Shown in pieces: positions 54,361-64,000 of a DNA stretch of 64,000 bases (its first letter is position 1; each line of letters starts with the position of its first letter). The position numbers and the translations under genes are program-made. This DNA is from Dickeya poaceiphila (GTDB lineage: Bacteria; Pseudomonadota; Gammaproteobacteria; Enterobacterales; Enterobacteriaceae): NCBI RefSeq assembly GCF_007858975.2, contig NZ_CP042220.2, forward strand, positions 3,782,001 to 3,846,000, given 5' to 3'. Below the pieces are notes generated by a model. The model was given only the letters and a program-made list of their open reading frames with translations, was not told the origin of the DNA and ran no database searches.

Positions 54361-55059
54361 TCAGGGTTTATGGAGTTTGTCCTCGTCCTGCGTAGTTGGG
54401 CTATCGTCGTTAGTTGAGCTATCGTCGTTGGCCGGTTCATCATCCTGCGACGAGGCATTCGCGGTCAACAGGTAAGGCGACTGTTGCCAGCGGGAGCGGC
54501 GATGTTGCAACAAGGTGCGGGCCAAAATAATGCCGATAGCCAGCGCCATCATAATCATCAATCGCAGGATGTTGGTGGTGTTGTCCACCTGACGGGCTTC
54601 CGTCGCCAGCACATGGGTATCCAGTGTAATGCGCAGAAAGCCAATCGGCCCGTCCTTACTGTTGACAGGTTCGACCAACTGGTGATTGAAATAGCTGCCG
54701 GCGCGGCTGCCATCCAGCGCCAGCCGGTCACGTACTTCCACCTGTTCACCCGCACGCGCCACCAGCGTGCCGTCCTGCAAGTACAAGGCGGCATCCAGAA
54801 TTCGGCTGTGATCGGTAAGCTGGTGCAGCGTTTCCTCAATCCTGCTGCTGTTGTCGCTATTGCTCTCCAGCAACGGCGTCAAATTAAACGCCACCTGACG
54901 CGCCAGCGTGCGCGCCAGTTCCTCCACTTGCTCGGAACGGGCCATCTGATGACTGAGACTGAAATAGGACGCGCCCTGCAGCAATATCACCAGCAAAGCC
55001 AGACAGATCAGCACAATGGCCGTACGATGTAAGCGAAATTTAATCCTGGCCCGAACCAT
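54361..55059 (-). CDS. ytjB: Membrane protein YtjB (Smp family)
   Basis: 232-residue inner-membrane protein. There is one N-terminal transmembrane helix (about 13-32), a periplasmic domain (about 33-160) with EELARTLARQVAFNL, and a second helix (about 163-182), followed by a cytoplasmic tail rich in Asp, Asn and Ser. It matches YtjB (SMP) of enterobacteria, encoded divergently from serB as here. Function is poorly defined. Confidence 0.88.
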   Translation of the reverse strand: MVRARIKFRLHRTAIVLICLALLVILLQGASYFSLSHQMARSEQVEELARTLARQVAFNLTPLLESNSDNSSRIEETLHQLTDHSRILDAALYLQDGTLVARAGEQVEVRDRLALDGSRAGSYFNHQLVEPVNSKDGPIGFLRITLDTHVLATEARQVDNTTNILRLMIMMALAIGIILARTLLQHRRSRWQQSPYLLTANASSQDDEPANDDSSTNDDSPTTQDEDKLHKP

Positions 55060-55185
55060 GGTAATACCTGTGCGATTTGGATACTTTCATGTTGCCAGAA
55101 GCGTTAGCGATAGGATAGCTTGTTGCGTTGATTTGTAACCGTCCCCCGTCAATGCTCACTACCCGCAGGAAAGGATATTTAACCC

Positions 55186-56163
55186 ATGTCGAACCGTTTG
55201 ACCTATAGCGATCTGCCCGATGAGATCAACTGCTGGCCAAATTTGCCGCTGTCGCTGAGTGACGACGAAGTCATGCCGCTCGACTATCGCGCCGGCAATA
55301 CCGGTTGGCTGATGTACGGCGATGTGCTCGACAAGTATCTGCTATCCCGCATCCAGCGTCGTCTGGATGACCCGCTGGTGATTGTCAGCGCCTGGAGCGT
55401 AGACGACTATCAGGTGGTGCGGTTGGCGGGCACCCTGACGCCGCGCATCACCAAAGTCGCTCACGAACTGGGGCTGGACGTCGCGCCGATGGGCAATACC
55501 CCAAGTTTACGTTCTCCCGGCCTGCTGGTAATGGACATGGATTCCACCGCCATCCAGATCGAATGTATCGATGAAATCGCCAAACTGGCAGGCACCGGTG
55601 AGCAGGTAGCGGAAGTGACCGAGCGCGCCATGCGCGGCGAGCTGGATTTCGCGGCCAGCCTGCGCCAACGCGTCGGCACGCTGAAAGGCGCCGATGCCAA
55701 CATTCTGCGTCAGGTGCGGGATACGCTGCCGTTAATGCCGGGGTTGAGAAACATGGTCAGGCAGTTGCAAGACGCGGGCTGGCACCTGGCCATCGCGTCC
55801 GGCGGTTTCACCTATTTCGCCGACTACCTGCGCGACGAACTTGGGCTGGTGGCGGCGGTCGCCAATGAAATGGGGATGCGCGACGGCAAACTGACCGGTG
55901 AAGTAATAGGCCCAATCATTGATGCGAAATATAAAGCGGATACGCTGCGTCAGTTGGCGGAAAAACTGGACATTCCACCTCATCAGACGGTCGCCATCGG
56001 CGATGGCGCCAACGATCTACTGATGATAAAAGCAGCCGGTCTGGGCATCGCCTACCATGCCAAACCCAAGGTCAACGAGCAGAGCACGGTCAGCATTCGC
56101 CACGCCGACTTGACCGGCGTATTGTGCATTCTCAGTGGTAGCCTGAGACACGAAAAAAGCTGA
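55186..56163 (+). CDS. serB: Phosphoserine phosphatase
   Basis: 325-residue HAD-superfamily enzyme that removes phosphate from phosphoserine in the last step of serine synthesis. The catalytic motif is MDMDSTAIQIE (nucleophile and acid aspartates), SGGFTYF is motif II, and GDGANDLLM is the metal-binding motif. An N-terminal ACT-like region precedes them. First of the serB-radA-nadR row. Confidence 0.97.
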   Translation: MSNRLTYSDLPDEINCWPNLPLSLSDDEVMPLDYRAGNTGWLMYGDVLDKYLLSRIQRRLDDPLVIVSAWSVDDYQVVRLAGTLTPRITKVAHELGLDVAPMGNTPSLRSPGLLVMDMDSTAIQIECIDEIAKLAGTGEQVAEVTERAMRGELDFAASLRQRVGTLKGADANILRQVRDTLPLMPGLRNMVRQLQDAGWHLAIASGGFTYFADYLRDELGLVAAVANEMGMRDGKLTGEVIGPIIDAKYKADTLRQLAEKLDIPPHQTVAIGDGANDLLMIKAAGLGIAYHAKPKVNEQSTVSIRHADLTGVLCILSGSLRHEKS

Positions 56164-56212
56164 GCCACACCGTAACACTCGCAGTAAAAAAGCAGTAACG
56201 AGGAGGTAATTC

Positions 56213-57598
56213 ATGGCCAAAGCCGTCAAACGCGCCTTTGTCTGTAATGAATGCGGGGCCAACTATCCACGTTGGCAAGGGCAATGCAGCGCCTGTCACG
56301 CCTGGAACACCATCACCGAAGTGCGTCTGGCCGCCGCGTCCTCCTCATCACGCAGCGACCGTTTCTCCGGCTACGCCGGAGACAGCGGCAACGTCAGCCG
56401 GGTGCAAAAACTTTCAGAAATCAGCCTGGAGGCGCTGCCGCGCTTCTCCACCGGTTTTCAGGAGTTTGACCGGGTGTTGGGCGGCGGTGTGGTCCCCGGC
56501 AGCGCCATTCTGATCGGCGGCAATCCCGGCGCCGGCAAAAGTACCCTGTTGCTGCAAACTCTGTGCAAGCTGGCCGAACAGATGAAAACCCTGTATGTCA
56601 CCGGCGAGGAATCGCTCCAGCAGGTGGCGATGCGCGCCCACCGTCTTGGCCTGCCCGCCCAGCACATCAACATGCTGTCGGAAACCAGCATCGAGCAAAT
56701 CTGCCTGATTGCCGAGCAGGAACAGCCGAAACTGATGGTGATCGACTCCATTCAGGTGATGCATCTGGCAGATATCCAGTCGTCTCCCGGCAGCGTAGCG
56801 CAGGTGCGGGAAACCGCTGCCTACCTGACACGCTTTGCGAAAACCCGCGGTGTCGCCATCATCATGGTCGGCCACGTCACCAAAGACGGTTCGCTGGCTG
56901 GTCCGAAAGTGCTGGAACACTGTATCGACTGTTCAGTGCTGCTGGACGGCGACGCCGATTCTCGTTTCCGTACCCTGCGCAGCCACAAAAACCGTTTTGG
57001 CGCCGTCAACGAACTGGGCGTATTCGCCATGACCGAGCAGGGGTTGCGTGAAGTCAGTAATCCATCCGCTATCTTCCTGAGCCGGGGCGATGAAATCACC
57101 TCAGGCAGTTCGGTGATGGTGGTGTGGGAAGGTACCCGGCCACTGCTGGTAGAAATTCAGGCGCTGGTGGACCAGTCGATGATGGCGAACCCACGCCGGG
57201 TCGCGGTCGGGTTGGAACAGAACCGATTGGCTATCTTGCTGGCGGTGCTGCATCGCCACGGCGGGTTGCAAATGTCGGATCAGGACGTGTTCGTCAACGT
57301 GGTGGGCGGCGTCAAGGTAACGGAAACCAGCGCCGACCTGGCGCTGCTGCTGTCGCTGGTGTCCAGCTTCCGCGACCGACCGCTGCCGCAGGATCTGGTG
57401 GTGTTCGGCGAAGTCGGACTGGCCGGAGAAATCCGCCCGGTGCCGAGCGGCCAGGAGCGTATTACCGAAGCGGCCAAGCATGGCTTTAAGCGTGCCATCG
57501 TACCGTTTGCCAATATGCCGAAAAAACCACCCGCCAATATGCAGGTGATGGGCGCGAAAAAACTGTCGGACGCCCTGGCGATCCTGGATGATCTGTAA
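56213..57598 (+). CDS. radA: DNA repair protein RadA
   Basis: 461-residue RecA-like ATPase in recombination branch migration. The N-terminal zinc motif is CNECG...CSAC (about 11-31). Walker A is GGNPGAGKST, the KNRFG motif is present, and the C-terminal Lon-like domain contains the typical EVGLAGEIRPV. Full length, start MAKAVKRAFVC as in the family, 49 nt after serB. Confidence 0.97.
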   Translation: MAKAVKRAFVCNECGANYPRWQGQCSACHAWNTITEVRLAAASSSSRSDRFSGYAGDSGNVSRVQKLSEISLEALPRFSTGFQEFDRVLGGGVVPGSAILIGGNPGAGKSTLLLQTLCKLAEQMKTLYVTGEESLQQVAMRAHRLGLPAQHINMLSETSIEQICLIAEQEQPKLMVIDSIQVMHLADIQSSPGSVAQVRETAAYLTRFAKTRGVAIIMVGHVTKDGSLAGPKVLEHCIDCSVLLDGDADSRFRTLRSHKNRFGAVNELGVFAMTEQGLREVSNPSAIFLSRGDEITSGSSVMVVWEGTRPLLVEIQALVDQSMMANPRRVAVGLEQNRLAILLAVLHRHGGLQMSDQDVFVNVVGGVKVTETSADLALLLSLVSSFRDRPLPQDLVVFGEVGLAGEIRPVPSGQERITEAAKHGFKRAIVPFANMPKKPPANMQVMGAKKLSDALAILDDL

Positions 57599-57669
57599 TT
57601 TCCATTAGGCTTTATTTATCATAACGTTAATATTACACAGCGTTATCCGCCACATCGGAGTATCAGACC

Positions 57670-58926
57670 ATGTCTCCCTACGATTACCTGAAAACAGCCA
57701 TCAGACAAAAAGGCTGTACCCTGCAACAGGTCGCCGATGCCGCGGGTATGACCAAAGGCTATCTGAGCCAGTTGCTCAATGCCAAAATCAAAAGCCCCAG
57801 CGCCCAGAAGCTGGAGTCATTGCACCGTTTCCTGGGGTTGGAATTTCCTTACCAGCAAAAAAGCATCGGTGTCGTCTTCGGCAAATTCTACCCGCTGCAC
57901 ACCGGCCACATTTATCTGATTCAACGTGCCTGTAGCCAGGTGGACGAGCTGCACGTAATTCTCGGTTACGACGAGCCGCGCGATCGCCTGCTGTTTGAAC
58001 ACAGTTCCATGTCGCAACAACCCACCGTCAGTGACCGCCTGCGCTGGTTGCTGCAAACCTTCAAATATCAGAAAAATATTCACATTCACGCCTTCAACGA
58101 ACAAGGTATGGAACCCTACCCGCACGGTTGGGACGTGTGGAGCCGCGGTATAAAACAGTTCATGACGGAAAAAGGCATCGACCCCCGCTACGTCTATACC
58201 AGCGAAGAGCAGGACGCGCCGCAGTACAAAGAGCATCTTGGCATCGAAACCGTGCTGATCGACCCGAAACGCTCGTTTATGAGCATCAGCGGCGCGCAGA
58301 TCCGCCAGGACCCGTTCCGCTACTGGGACTATATCCCCACCGAGGTGAAGCCGTTTTTCGTGCGTACTGTGGCGATTCTGGGCGGCGAATCCAGCGGTAA
58401 GTCTACGCTGGTCAACAAGTTAGCTAATATCTTCAACACCACCAGCGCCTGGGAATATGGCCGCGACTATGTGTTCTCTCATCTGGGCGGCAACGAAATG
58501 GCGCTACAGTATTCCGATTACGACAAAATCGCGCTCGGTCAGGCACAGTACATTGATTTTGCAGTGAAATACGCCAACAAGGTGGCGTTTATCGACACTG
58601 ACTTCATCACCACGCAGGCATTTTGCAAAAAATACGAAGGCCGGGAACACCCGTTCGTACAAGCGCTGATTGAAGAGTACCGCTTTGATCTGGTGATTCT
58701 GCTGGAGAACAACACCCCCTGGGTAGCGGACGGCCTGCGTAGCCTGGGCAGCGCGACAGATCGCAAAGCGTTTCAGGACGTGCTCAAGAATATGCTGGCA
58801 GAAAACAACGTGCCGTACGTTCATGTTACCGAATCCGACTACGACAGCCGCTTTCTGCGCTGTGTGGAACTGGTGCAACAGATGCTGGGACACGACCAGC
58901 AACACCCGGTGCCAACGGTGGGCTAA
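57670..58926 (+). CDS. nadR: Trifunctional NAD regulator NadR
   Basis: 418-residue protein with three parts. An N-terminal helix-turn-helix (TLQQVADAAGMTKGYLSQLL) represses NAD genes. A nicotinamide-nucleotide adenylyltransferase domain has GKFYPLHTGHIYLI and the ISGAQIR motif. A C-terminal ribosylnicotinamide kinase domain has Walker A GGESSGKST. Gene order after radA matches other enterobacteria. Confidence 0.95.
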   Translation: MSPYDYLKTAIRQKGCTLQQVADAAGMTKGYLSQLLNAKIKSPSAQKLESLHRFLGLEFPYQQKSIGVVFGKFYPLHTGHIYLIQRACSQVDELHVILGYDEPRDRLLFEHSSMSQQPTVSDRLRWLLQTFKYQKNIHIHAFNEQGMEPYPHGWDVWSRGIKQFMTEKGIDPRYVYTSEEQDAPQYKEHLGIETVLIDPKRSFMSISGAQIRQDPFRYWDYIPTEVKPFFVRTVAILGGESSGKSTLVNKLANIFNTTSAWEYGRDYVFSHLGGNEMALQYSDYDKIALGQAQYIDFAVKYANKVAFIDTDFITTQAFCKKYEGREHPFVQALIEEYRFDLVILLENNTPWVADGLRSLGSATDRKAFQDVLKNMLAENNVPYVHVTESDYDSRFLRCVELVQQMLGHDQQHPVPTVG

Positions 58927-58954
58927 CGGCTAACCTCACCGCTCGCACGCCGCG

Positions 58955-59569
58955 TTACCAGCACCAGTGATGGGAAGGCGTGATGATTTCCGGCAACGGC
59001 ACGTCCCAGCTTTCCACCGGTAATGCATCCACCTGCTGGCAGTCATGCGCCAGCCCGATAGGGTATGGGCCGCGCGCTTGCCAGTGTTGCAACGTGCGGT
59101 CATAAAATCCGCCGCCCATGCCAAGCCGCTGCCCGTTGGCATCGAATGCGACCAGCGGTGTCAGCAGCACATCCAACTGCTCAACCGGCAATACCTGACG
59201 TACATCCAGCCGCGGCTCCTGAATCTTCAGTCGATTCCACACCAGCTCAGTATCCGGCGCATAGAGTAAAAACAGCAGATGCCCACGGCAGAACGGGTGT
59301 AACACCGGCAGATAAACCTGTTTTTGCCGCTGCCATAGCATCTCGATTAACGGCTGGGTATTCAGTTCACCGTCAAATGACAAAAACACCGCCACCCGTC
59401 TGGCATCGCCAAGGCGTGCGTGTTCCATCACCCGCTCTGCGGCCTGACGGGAAAAATCCGCCTGCTGATCAGAGCTTAACGCACGGCGACGTTGACGAAC
59501 CTGCTGACGAATGTGCTGGCGTAATGATGCAACGGGAGAAAGACTGGAAGATGCACTGGCTGAGTTCAT
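58955..59569 (-). CDS. ygfA: 5-formyltetrahydrofolate cyclo-ligase
   Basis: 204-residue ATP-dependent cyclo-ligase (Fau). The ATP and folate motifs are RQHIRQQVRQRRRAL at the N-terminus and GQRLGMGGGFYDRTL near the C-terminus. It converts 5-formyl-THF to 5,10-methenyl-THF. It lies directly downstream of the 6S RNA gene on the same strand, as in E. coli, and is likely co-transcribed with it. Confidence 0.95.
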   Translation of the reverse strand: MNSASASSSLSPVASLRQHIRQQVRQRRRALSSDQQADFSRQAAERVMEHARLGDARRVAVFLSFDGELNTQPLIEMLWQRQKQVYLPVLHPFCRGHLLFLLYAPDTELVWNRLKIQEPRLDVRQVLPVEQLDVLLTPLVAFDANGQRLGMGGGFYDRTLQHWQARGPYPIGLAHDCQQVDALPVESWDVPLPEIITPSHHWCW

Positions 59570-59613
59570 GCGCAGTCACTGTCATGCAAATAAATAAGGG
59601 GAATAAACGAGAG

Positions 59614-59796
59614 GGAATCTCCGAGATGCCGCCGCAGGCTGTAACCCTTGAACCCTTGGTTCAAGGTGAACGTAACGTCGCAATCTTAAGGCTTCTCGGA
59701 CAAACCGAGCGTGCTCACCAACTACGGATCGTTACATTCTGTTGGTTGAAATATCGGCTCAGGGGACTTGCCCGCTGACGAACATCTCAGAGAAAT
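59614..59796 (-). ncRNA. ssrS: 6S RNA
   Basis: About 183 nt. The 5' end ATTTCTCTGAGATGTTCG and the 3' part GGCATCTCGGAGATTCC pair to form the terminal stem, and the conserved segments GTCCCCTGAGCCGATATTTC and CACCTTGAACCAAGGGTTCA match the E. coli RNA closely. It binds the RpoD-holoenzyme in stationary phase and mimics an open promoter. Position between zapA and ygfA is conserved. Confidence 0.96.
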
Positions 59797-59877
59797 TTTG
59801 TTCCTTCAACGCTACCTTATCATGTCTGGCAGCGATGTGTTACCCAAAAAAACGTACTTTTGTCAAAACGAGACGCG

Positions 59878-60207
59878 CTACTCAAATTGCGCGCCCTGAC
59901 GCTCGGTAATGCGGCCTTGCTCCAGCAACGCCTGTTCAATTGTCTGCTGCAACATGCGGATACGCTGCTCCATATTGGCGGCATAATCGCGGGTTTTCAA
60001 CCGCTCCTGCGCCAGTTCATGGCACACATTAAGCGCCGCGATGAACACCAGTTGCTCAGTATTCGTCACCCTAGTACGCACCTTAAGGTCCTGCAACCGC
60101 TGGTTAAGATCCTCCGCAGCCTGATTCAGCGCATCCTGCTGTTCTGGCGGACAATTGACTCTTAACGAACGGCCAAAAATCTGAATATCTACCGGTTGTG
60201 CAGACAT
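59878..60207 (-). CDS. zapA: Cell division protein ZapA
   Basis: 109-residue protein. The globular N-terminal domain ([18 protein letters not shown]) precedes a long C-terminal coiled coil (about 65-100). It binds FtsZ and bundles its filaments at the division septum. Divergent from ygfB, with ssrS downstream, as in enterobacteria. Confidence 0.95.
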   Translation of the reverse strand: MSAQPVDIQIFGRSLRVNCPPEQQDALNQAAEDLNQRLQDLKVRTRVTNTEQLVFIAALNVCHELAQERLKTRDYAANMEQRIRMLQQTIEQALLEQGRITERQGAQFE

Positions 60208-60414
60208 GTCACCTTCGCCTTATTTCGCTTCACGCCCGCAGAGGAACATCCGCTGCGCGGCCCGTGACGGAGCCTTGAAAAAACGGGCGCTACTATATAT
60301 ATCCACAATAGAAGATACAAGCCCTTTCCGGGTCTGGAAACGGAGCTTGCTGGTATAGCAACGGAGCTTGGTGGTAGCATAACATGAACGACCTGCCAAC
60401 GACGATGAATGCTC

Positions 60415-60999
60415 ATGTCTATACAGAATACACTCCCCGGTTATGAAGTTATCGACCAGCTATTACAACAACATCAGGTTGCCCTGACCGCCGCCGAAAT
60501 GCACGGTCTGGTCAGCGGTATGTTGTGCGGCGGCAACCACGACGATAGCTGGAAAACACTGACGTTCGAACTGACTAACGATGGTATGGCTTTCCCACAG
60601 ACGTTGGCCCAACCATTACAACAACTGTATCAGGTGACCCGCGATACACTGGAAGACGAGGGTTTTATGTTCCAGTTGTTCCTGCCGGACGACGCGCTGG
60701 AACAGGTCAGCATCTTTGACCGCGCCGACGCGCTGGCCGGATGGGTCAACCATTTTCTGCTCGGCCTTGGTGTCGTCCAGCCGCGCCTTGACAAAACGAA
60801 AGGTGAGCTAAAAGAAGCGATTGACGACCTGCGCAATATTGCCCAGCTCGGCTACGACGAAGATGAAGACAAGGATGAACTGGAGCAGTCGCTGGAAGAA
60901 GTGATCGAATACGTACGGGTGGCGGCCATCATGTGCCATAACGAATTTACCCGCCCGGTAAGGACTGCGCCGGAACAGAAAAAACCGACGCTGCATTAA
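60415..60999 (+). CDS. ygfB: UPF0149 family protein YgfB
   Basis: 194-residue protein of unknown biochemical role, UPF0149. The start [11 protein letters not shown] matches the family (an ATG two codons earlier is possible). Recognisable blocks are [34 protein letters not shown] and [13 protein letters not shown]. It begins the row ygfB-pepP-ubiH-ubiI. Confidence 0.95.
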   Translation: MSIQNTLPGYEVIDQLLQQHQVALTAAEMHGLVSGMLCGGNHDDSWKTLTFELTNDGMAFPQTLAQPLQQLYQVTRDTLEDEGFMFQLFLPDDALEQVSIFDRADALAGWVNHFLLGLGVVQPRLDKTKGELKEAIDDLRNIAQLGYDEDEDKDELEQSLEEVIEYVRVAAIMCHNEFTRPVRTAPEQKKPTLH

Positions 61000-61037
61000 C
61001 ACACATTCTGCATTGATGCCCTTTTCAGGAGCAGGTA

Positions 61038-62369
61038 ATGAACCAACAAGAATATCTCCGCCGTCGCCTGGCTCTGCTGGACAAAATGGCGCCCGGCAGC
61101 GCGGCGATTCTGTTCGCCGCGCCGGAAGTGCAGCGCAACGCGGACAGCGACTACCCTTACCGCCAGAACAGCGATTTCTGGTATTTCACCGGTTTTAATG
61201 AACCGGAAGCTGCGCTGCTGCTGATCAAGAGCGACGAAAATCACCACCACAGCGTGTTGTTTAACCGGGTGCGCGACCTCACCGCCGAAATCTGGTTCGG
61301 TCGTCGTCTCGGCCAGGAAGCCGCGCCGGCTAAACTGGGCGTGGACCGCGCGCTGCCGTTCAGCGAAATCGGCGAACAGCTGCATCTGCTGCTCAATGGT
61401 CTGGATGTGGTCTACCATGCGCAGGGTGAATACGCCTATGCCGACAAGCTGGTGTTCGCCGCGCTGGACACCCTGCGCACCGGCGGCACACGCAAGGGCT
61501 TTCGCGCGCCGGCCACCCTGACCGACTGGCGACCGTGGGTGCACGACATGCGCCTGTTTAAATCGCCGGCAGAAATCGACATCCTGCGCCGCGCCGGTGA
61601 AATTAGCGCGCTGGCCCACACCCGTGCGATGGAAAAATGCCGCCCCGGCATGTTTGAATACCAGTTGGAAGGGGAAATCCACCACGAATTCAACCGCCAC
61701 GGCGCACGCTACCCATCTTATAACACCATTGTCGGCAGCGGCGAAAACGCCTGCATCCTGCACTACACCGAAAACGAATGTCAGATGCGCGACGGCGATC
61801 TGGTGCTGATCGACGCCGGATGCGAATACCAGGGCTACGCGGGCGATATCACCCGCACATTCCCGGTCAACGGCAAATTCACCCCGGCGCAGCGCGCAAT
61901 TTACGATATCGTGCTGGAATCGGAAGTGCGCGCTATTGAGATGTTCGCGCCGGGCCGTAGCATCCGCGAAGTGAATGAAGAAGTGGTGCGCATCATGCTG
62001 CGCGGCCTGATCAAACTCGGTATCCTGCAAGGCGATGCAGATACCCTGTTCGCCGAACAGGCGCACCGTAAGTTCTTTATGCACGGTCTGAGCCACTGGC
62101 TCGGCATGGATGTGCATGACGTTGGCGACTACGGCACCGCTGATCGTGGCCGGCCACTGGAGCCGGGCATGGTGCTGACAGTAGAACCGGGCCTGTACAT
62201 CGCGCCGGATGCTGATGTACCGCCGGAGTATCGCGGTATTGGCATTCGCATCGAAGACGATATTGTGATCACCGCAACCGGCAATGACGTGCTGACCGGA
62301 AACGTAGTGAAAGATCCGGATGACATCGAAGCATTGATGGCAAAAGCAGCAGCAGGATACGCCTCATGA
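61038..62369 (+). CDS. pepP: Xaa-Pro aminopeptidase
   Basis: 443-residue metallopeptidase that removes N-terminal residues preceding proline. The C-terminal pita-bread domain carries the dinuclear metal site: VLIDAGCEYQGYAGDITR (two Asp), HGLSHWLGMDVHDVG (His), VEPGLYI (Glu) and GIRIEDD (Glu). Full length; its stop overlaps the ubiH start (ATGA). Confidence 0.96.
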   Translation: MNQQEYLRRRLALLDKMAPGSAAILFAAPEVQRNADSDYPYRQNSDFWYFTGFNEPEAALLLIKSDENHHHSVLFNRVRDLTAEIWFGRRLGQEAAPAKLGVDRALPFSEIGEQLHLLLNGLDVVYHAQGEYAYADKLVFAALDTLRTGGTRKGFRAPATLTDWRPWVHDMRLFKSPAEIDILRRAGEISALAHTRAMEKCRPGMFEYQLEGEIHHEFNRHGARYPSYNTIVGSGENACILHYTENECQMRDGDLVLIDAGCEYQGYAGDITRTFPVNGKFTPAQRAIYDIVLESEVRAIEMFAPGRSIREVNEEVVRIMLRGLIKLGILQGDADTLFAEQAHRKFFMHGLSHWLGMDVHDVGDYGTADRGRPLEPGMVLTVEPGLYIAPDADVPPEYRGIGIRIEDDIVITATGNDVLTGNVVKDPDDIEALMAKAAAGYAS

Positions 62370-63544
62370 CGGTCATGATTGTCGGCGGCGGAATGGCAGG
62401 CGCAACGCTGGCGCTGGCGATCTCCCACCTGTCGAACGGTCGGGTTCCGGTAGACCTGGTCGAAGCCCGCTCGCCGCAAGAGCACCAGCACCCCGGTTTT
62501 GACGCCCGCGCCATTGCGCTGGCCCAGGGCACCTGTATGCAGTTGGACGCTATCGGCGTCTGGCAGACGTTCGCCCCCGTCGCCACCCCCATCACCAGCG
62601 TACACGTCAGTGACCGGGGTCACGCAGGGCGGGTACGGTTGCAGGCCAGCGATTACCGGGTACCGGCGCTAGGTCACGTGGTTGAACTACACGACGTCGG
62701 CAAACGATTGTTCTCGCTATTACAACAGGCGCCCGGCGTGCGATTGCATTGCCCGGCAACGGTAGTCAGTATGCAGCGGGAAGAGAGCAGCGCGTCACTG
62801 CAGTTGGACAACGGTACCCTGCTGAGCGGGCAACTGCTGGTGGCAGCCGATGGCTCTCACTCCCGGCTGGCACAGTACGCCGGTATCCAGCGGCAGCACG
62901 CGCCTTACGAACAGGTGGCTGTCATCGCCAATGTCACCACCGCGCAAGCACATCAGGGCCGCGCCTACGAGCGCTTCACCGAGCACGGTCCGCTGGCGCT
63001 GTTGCCAATGAGCAAAGGCCGCAGCTCACTGGTGTGGTGCCACCCGCTATCACAACAGGCCGAGGTGGATAGCTGGAGCGATACACAGTTTCGCCAGCAG
63101 TTGCAGCGGGCGTTTGGCTGGCGGCTGGGGGCGATAACCCAGGTCGGCGAGCGTCACAGTTATCCGCTGGCACTCTCGACCGCCAGCCGGCACATCAGCC
63201 ACCGGTTGGCGCTGGCAGGCAATGCGGCGCAAACTCTGCACCCCATCGCCGGGCAAGGGTTCAACCTCGGTTTGCGCGACGTAATGACACTGGCGGAAAC
63301 CGTGGTGGCCGCAGTCGAACAGCAGGAAGATCCGGGCAGCCAAATGGTGTTGCAACGCTATCAACGTCGCCGCCAGCCAGATCAGCACACCACGGTAACC
63401 TTGACCGACGGGCTGGTGCGCGTCTTCTCCAACCGCCTGTTTCCGATGGAAGTCGGGCGGAATCTGGGGCTGATGGCGATGAATGGCCTGCCGCTGCTGC
63501 GTGACGTGCTGGCACGGCGTACGCTGGGCTGGGTGGAACGTTAA
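62366..63544 (+). CDS. ubiH: Ubiquinone biosynthesis FAD monooxygenase UbiH
   Basis: 392-residue class A flavoprotein hydroxylase that introduces a hydroxyl on the ubiquinone ring. The FAD-binding GGGMAGATLAL is at the N-terminus, the LVAADGSHS (DG) motif in the middle, and AGNAAQTLHPIAGQGFNLG near the C-terminus. Coupled to pepP by a 4-nt overlap. Confidence 0.95.
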   Translation: MTVMIVGGGMAGATLALAISHLSNGRVPVDLVEARSPQEHQHPGFDARAIALAQGTCMQLDAIGVWQTFAPVATPITSVHVSDRGHAGRVRLQASDYRVPALGHVVELHDVGKRLFSLLQQAPGVRLHCPATVVSMQREESSASLQLDNGTLLSGQLLVAADGSHSRLAQYAGIQRQHAPYEQVAVIANVTTAQAHQGRAYERFTEHGPLALLPMSKGRSSLVWCHPLSQQAEVDSWSDTQFRQQLQRAFGWRLGAITQVGERHSYPLALSTASRHISHRLALAGNAAQTLHPIAGQGFNLGLRDVMTLAETVVAAVEQQEDPGSQMVLQRYQRRRQPDQHTTVTLTDGLVRVFSNRLFPMEVGRNLGLMAMNGLPLLRDVLARRTLGWVER

Positions 63545-63566
63545 TACAGACAGGAATTCATGCTCT

Positions 63567-64000
63567 ATGCAATCATTTGATGTGGTCATCGCGGGTGGAG
63601 GAATGGTCGGGTTGGCACTGGCCTGTGGTTTGCAAGGCAGCGGCCTGAACGTCGCGGTGCTGGAAAAGCAGGCGGCCACGGCACCATCGGCAACCGGTCC
63701 GCACGCGCTGCGCGTATCCGCCATCAATGCCGCCAGCGAAACGCTGCTGCGTAAGCTCAACGTCTGGCCGGGCATTGCCGCACAACGGCTGAGTCCCTAC
63801 AACGACATGTACGTTTGGGATAAAGACAGCTTCGGCAATATTCGTTTTTGCGGTGAAGAGTTTGGGTTTTCCCACCTCGGCCACATAGTCGAAAACGATG
63901 TCATCCAGTGGGCATTGTGGCAACAGGCAGCCCAATCGCGGGATATCACTCTGCTGGCGCCCGCTGCACTGCGGCAGGTGGCCTGGGGCGAAACGGAAGC
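63567..64000 (+). CDS. ubiI: Ubiquinone biosynthesis FAD monooxygenase UbiI, partial
   Basis: The frame starts MQSFDVVIAGGGMVGLALAC at 63567 and remains open to the right edge (about 144 codons seen), so the C-terminal two thirds are missing. FAD-binding GGGMVGLALA, RVSAINAASETLL, DKDSFG and FSHLGHIVEND match UbiI (VisC), the C5 hydroxylase of ubiquinone synthesis. It follows ubiH by 22 nt. Confidence 0.93.
   Translation, partial: MQSFDVVIAGGGMVGLALACGLQGSGLNVAVLEKQAATAPSATGPHALRVSAINAASETLLRKLNVWPGIAAQRLSPYNDMYVWDKDSFGNIRFCGEEFGFSHLGHIVENDVIQWALWQQAAQSRDITLLAPAALRQVAWGETE

Noticed and set aside
60996..62117. Minus-strand frame of 373 codons across pepP
   Set aside because: Complete shadow of pepP, whose metal-site motifs are intact on the plus strand.
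1..64000. CRISPR arrays, tRNA and rRNA genes
   Set aside because: No regularly spaced repeat array, tRNA cloverleaf or rRNA sequence was recognised on either strand.

Overview
The window looks like a chromosomal stretch from a soft-rot enterobacterium, most likely Dickeya or a close relative. The right part is an enterobacterial core backbone: prfC, osmY, ytjA, yjjV, ytjB-serB-radA-nadR, then ygfA, the 6S RNA gene, zapA, ygfB and pepP-ubiH-ubiI. Species is not resolvable by eye. Three accessory blocks sit to the left of the backbone.

Positions 1-19719 (minus strand) hold a tightly coupled nine-gene operon for a hybrid polyketide/nonribosomal peptide. In transcription order it encodes a KS-AT-ACP polyketide synthase, a luciferase-like monooxygenase, a Rossmann reductase resembling acyl-ACP reductases, a FAAL-ACP-C-A-T protein, a C-A-T-C-A-T NRPS, a carboxymuconolactone-decarboxylase-like protein, a nucleotidyltransferase, an MFS exporter, and a protein that runs off the left edge. 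Most junctions are 4-14 nt overlaps. No thioesterase is present. Gene content recalls hybrid clusters described in Dickeya (for example solanimycin), but identity cannot be proven here. A very AT-rich 520-bp region precedes the operon.

Positions 20242-25316 are a mobile, low-GC zone. It has two decayed IS630-type transposase remnants, one split by an intact IS3-family element flanked by a CTGG target duplication. It also has a GNAT acetyltransferase between the remnants and a candidate restriction-modification system: a HARE-HTH-like small protein, a D12-class adenine methylase and a convergent HNH endonuclease.

Positions 25539-39229 (minus strand) are a twelve-gene Wzx/Wzy-type exopolysaccharide operon. 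It starts with a WcaJ/GumD-type priming transferase, followed by an outer-membrane barrel, a short Wza/GumB-type lipoprotein, a Wzc-like protein with a degenerate ATP-binding loop, flippase, polymerase, three glycosyltransferases, a small membrane protein, a secreted DUF4832-type protein and a hexapeptide acetyltransferase.

Positions 39543-48523 are mixed: a LacI-type pseudogene, a divergent cadR-like/cadmium-lead P-type ATPase pair with its MerR-type operator, a Tat-type 2H phosphoesterase, ahpCF, a small secreted Cys-rich peptide, a frameshifted short-chain dehydrogenase, and an EntD-type phosphopantetheinyl transferase that could activate the megasynthase carrier domains. From 48920 onward the gene order is the conserved backbone, with one unrecognised 290-residue protein at 53385.
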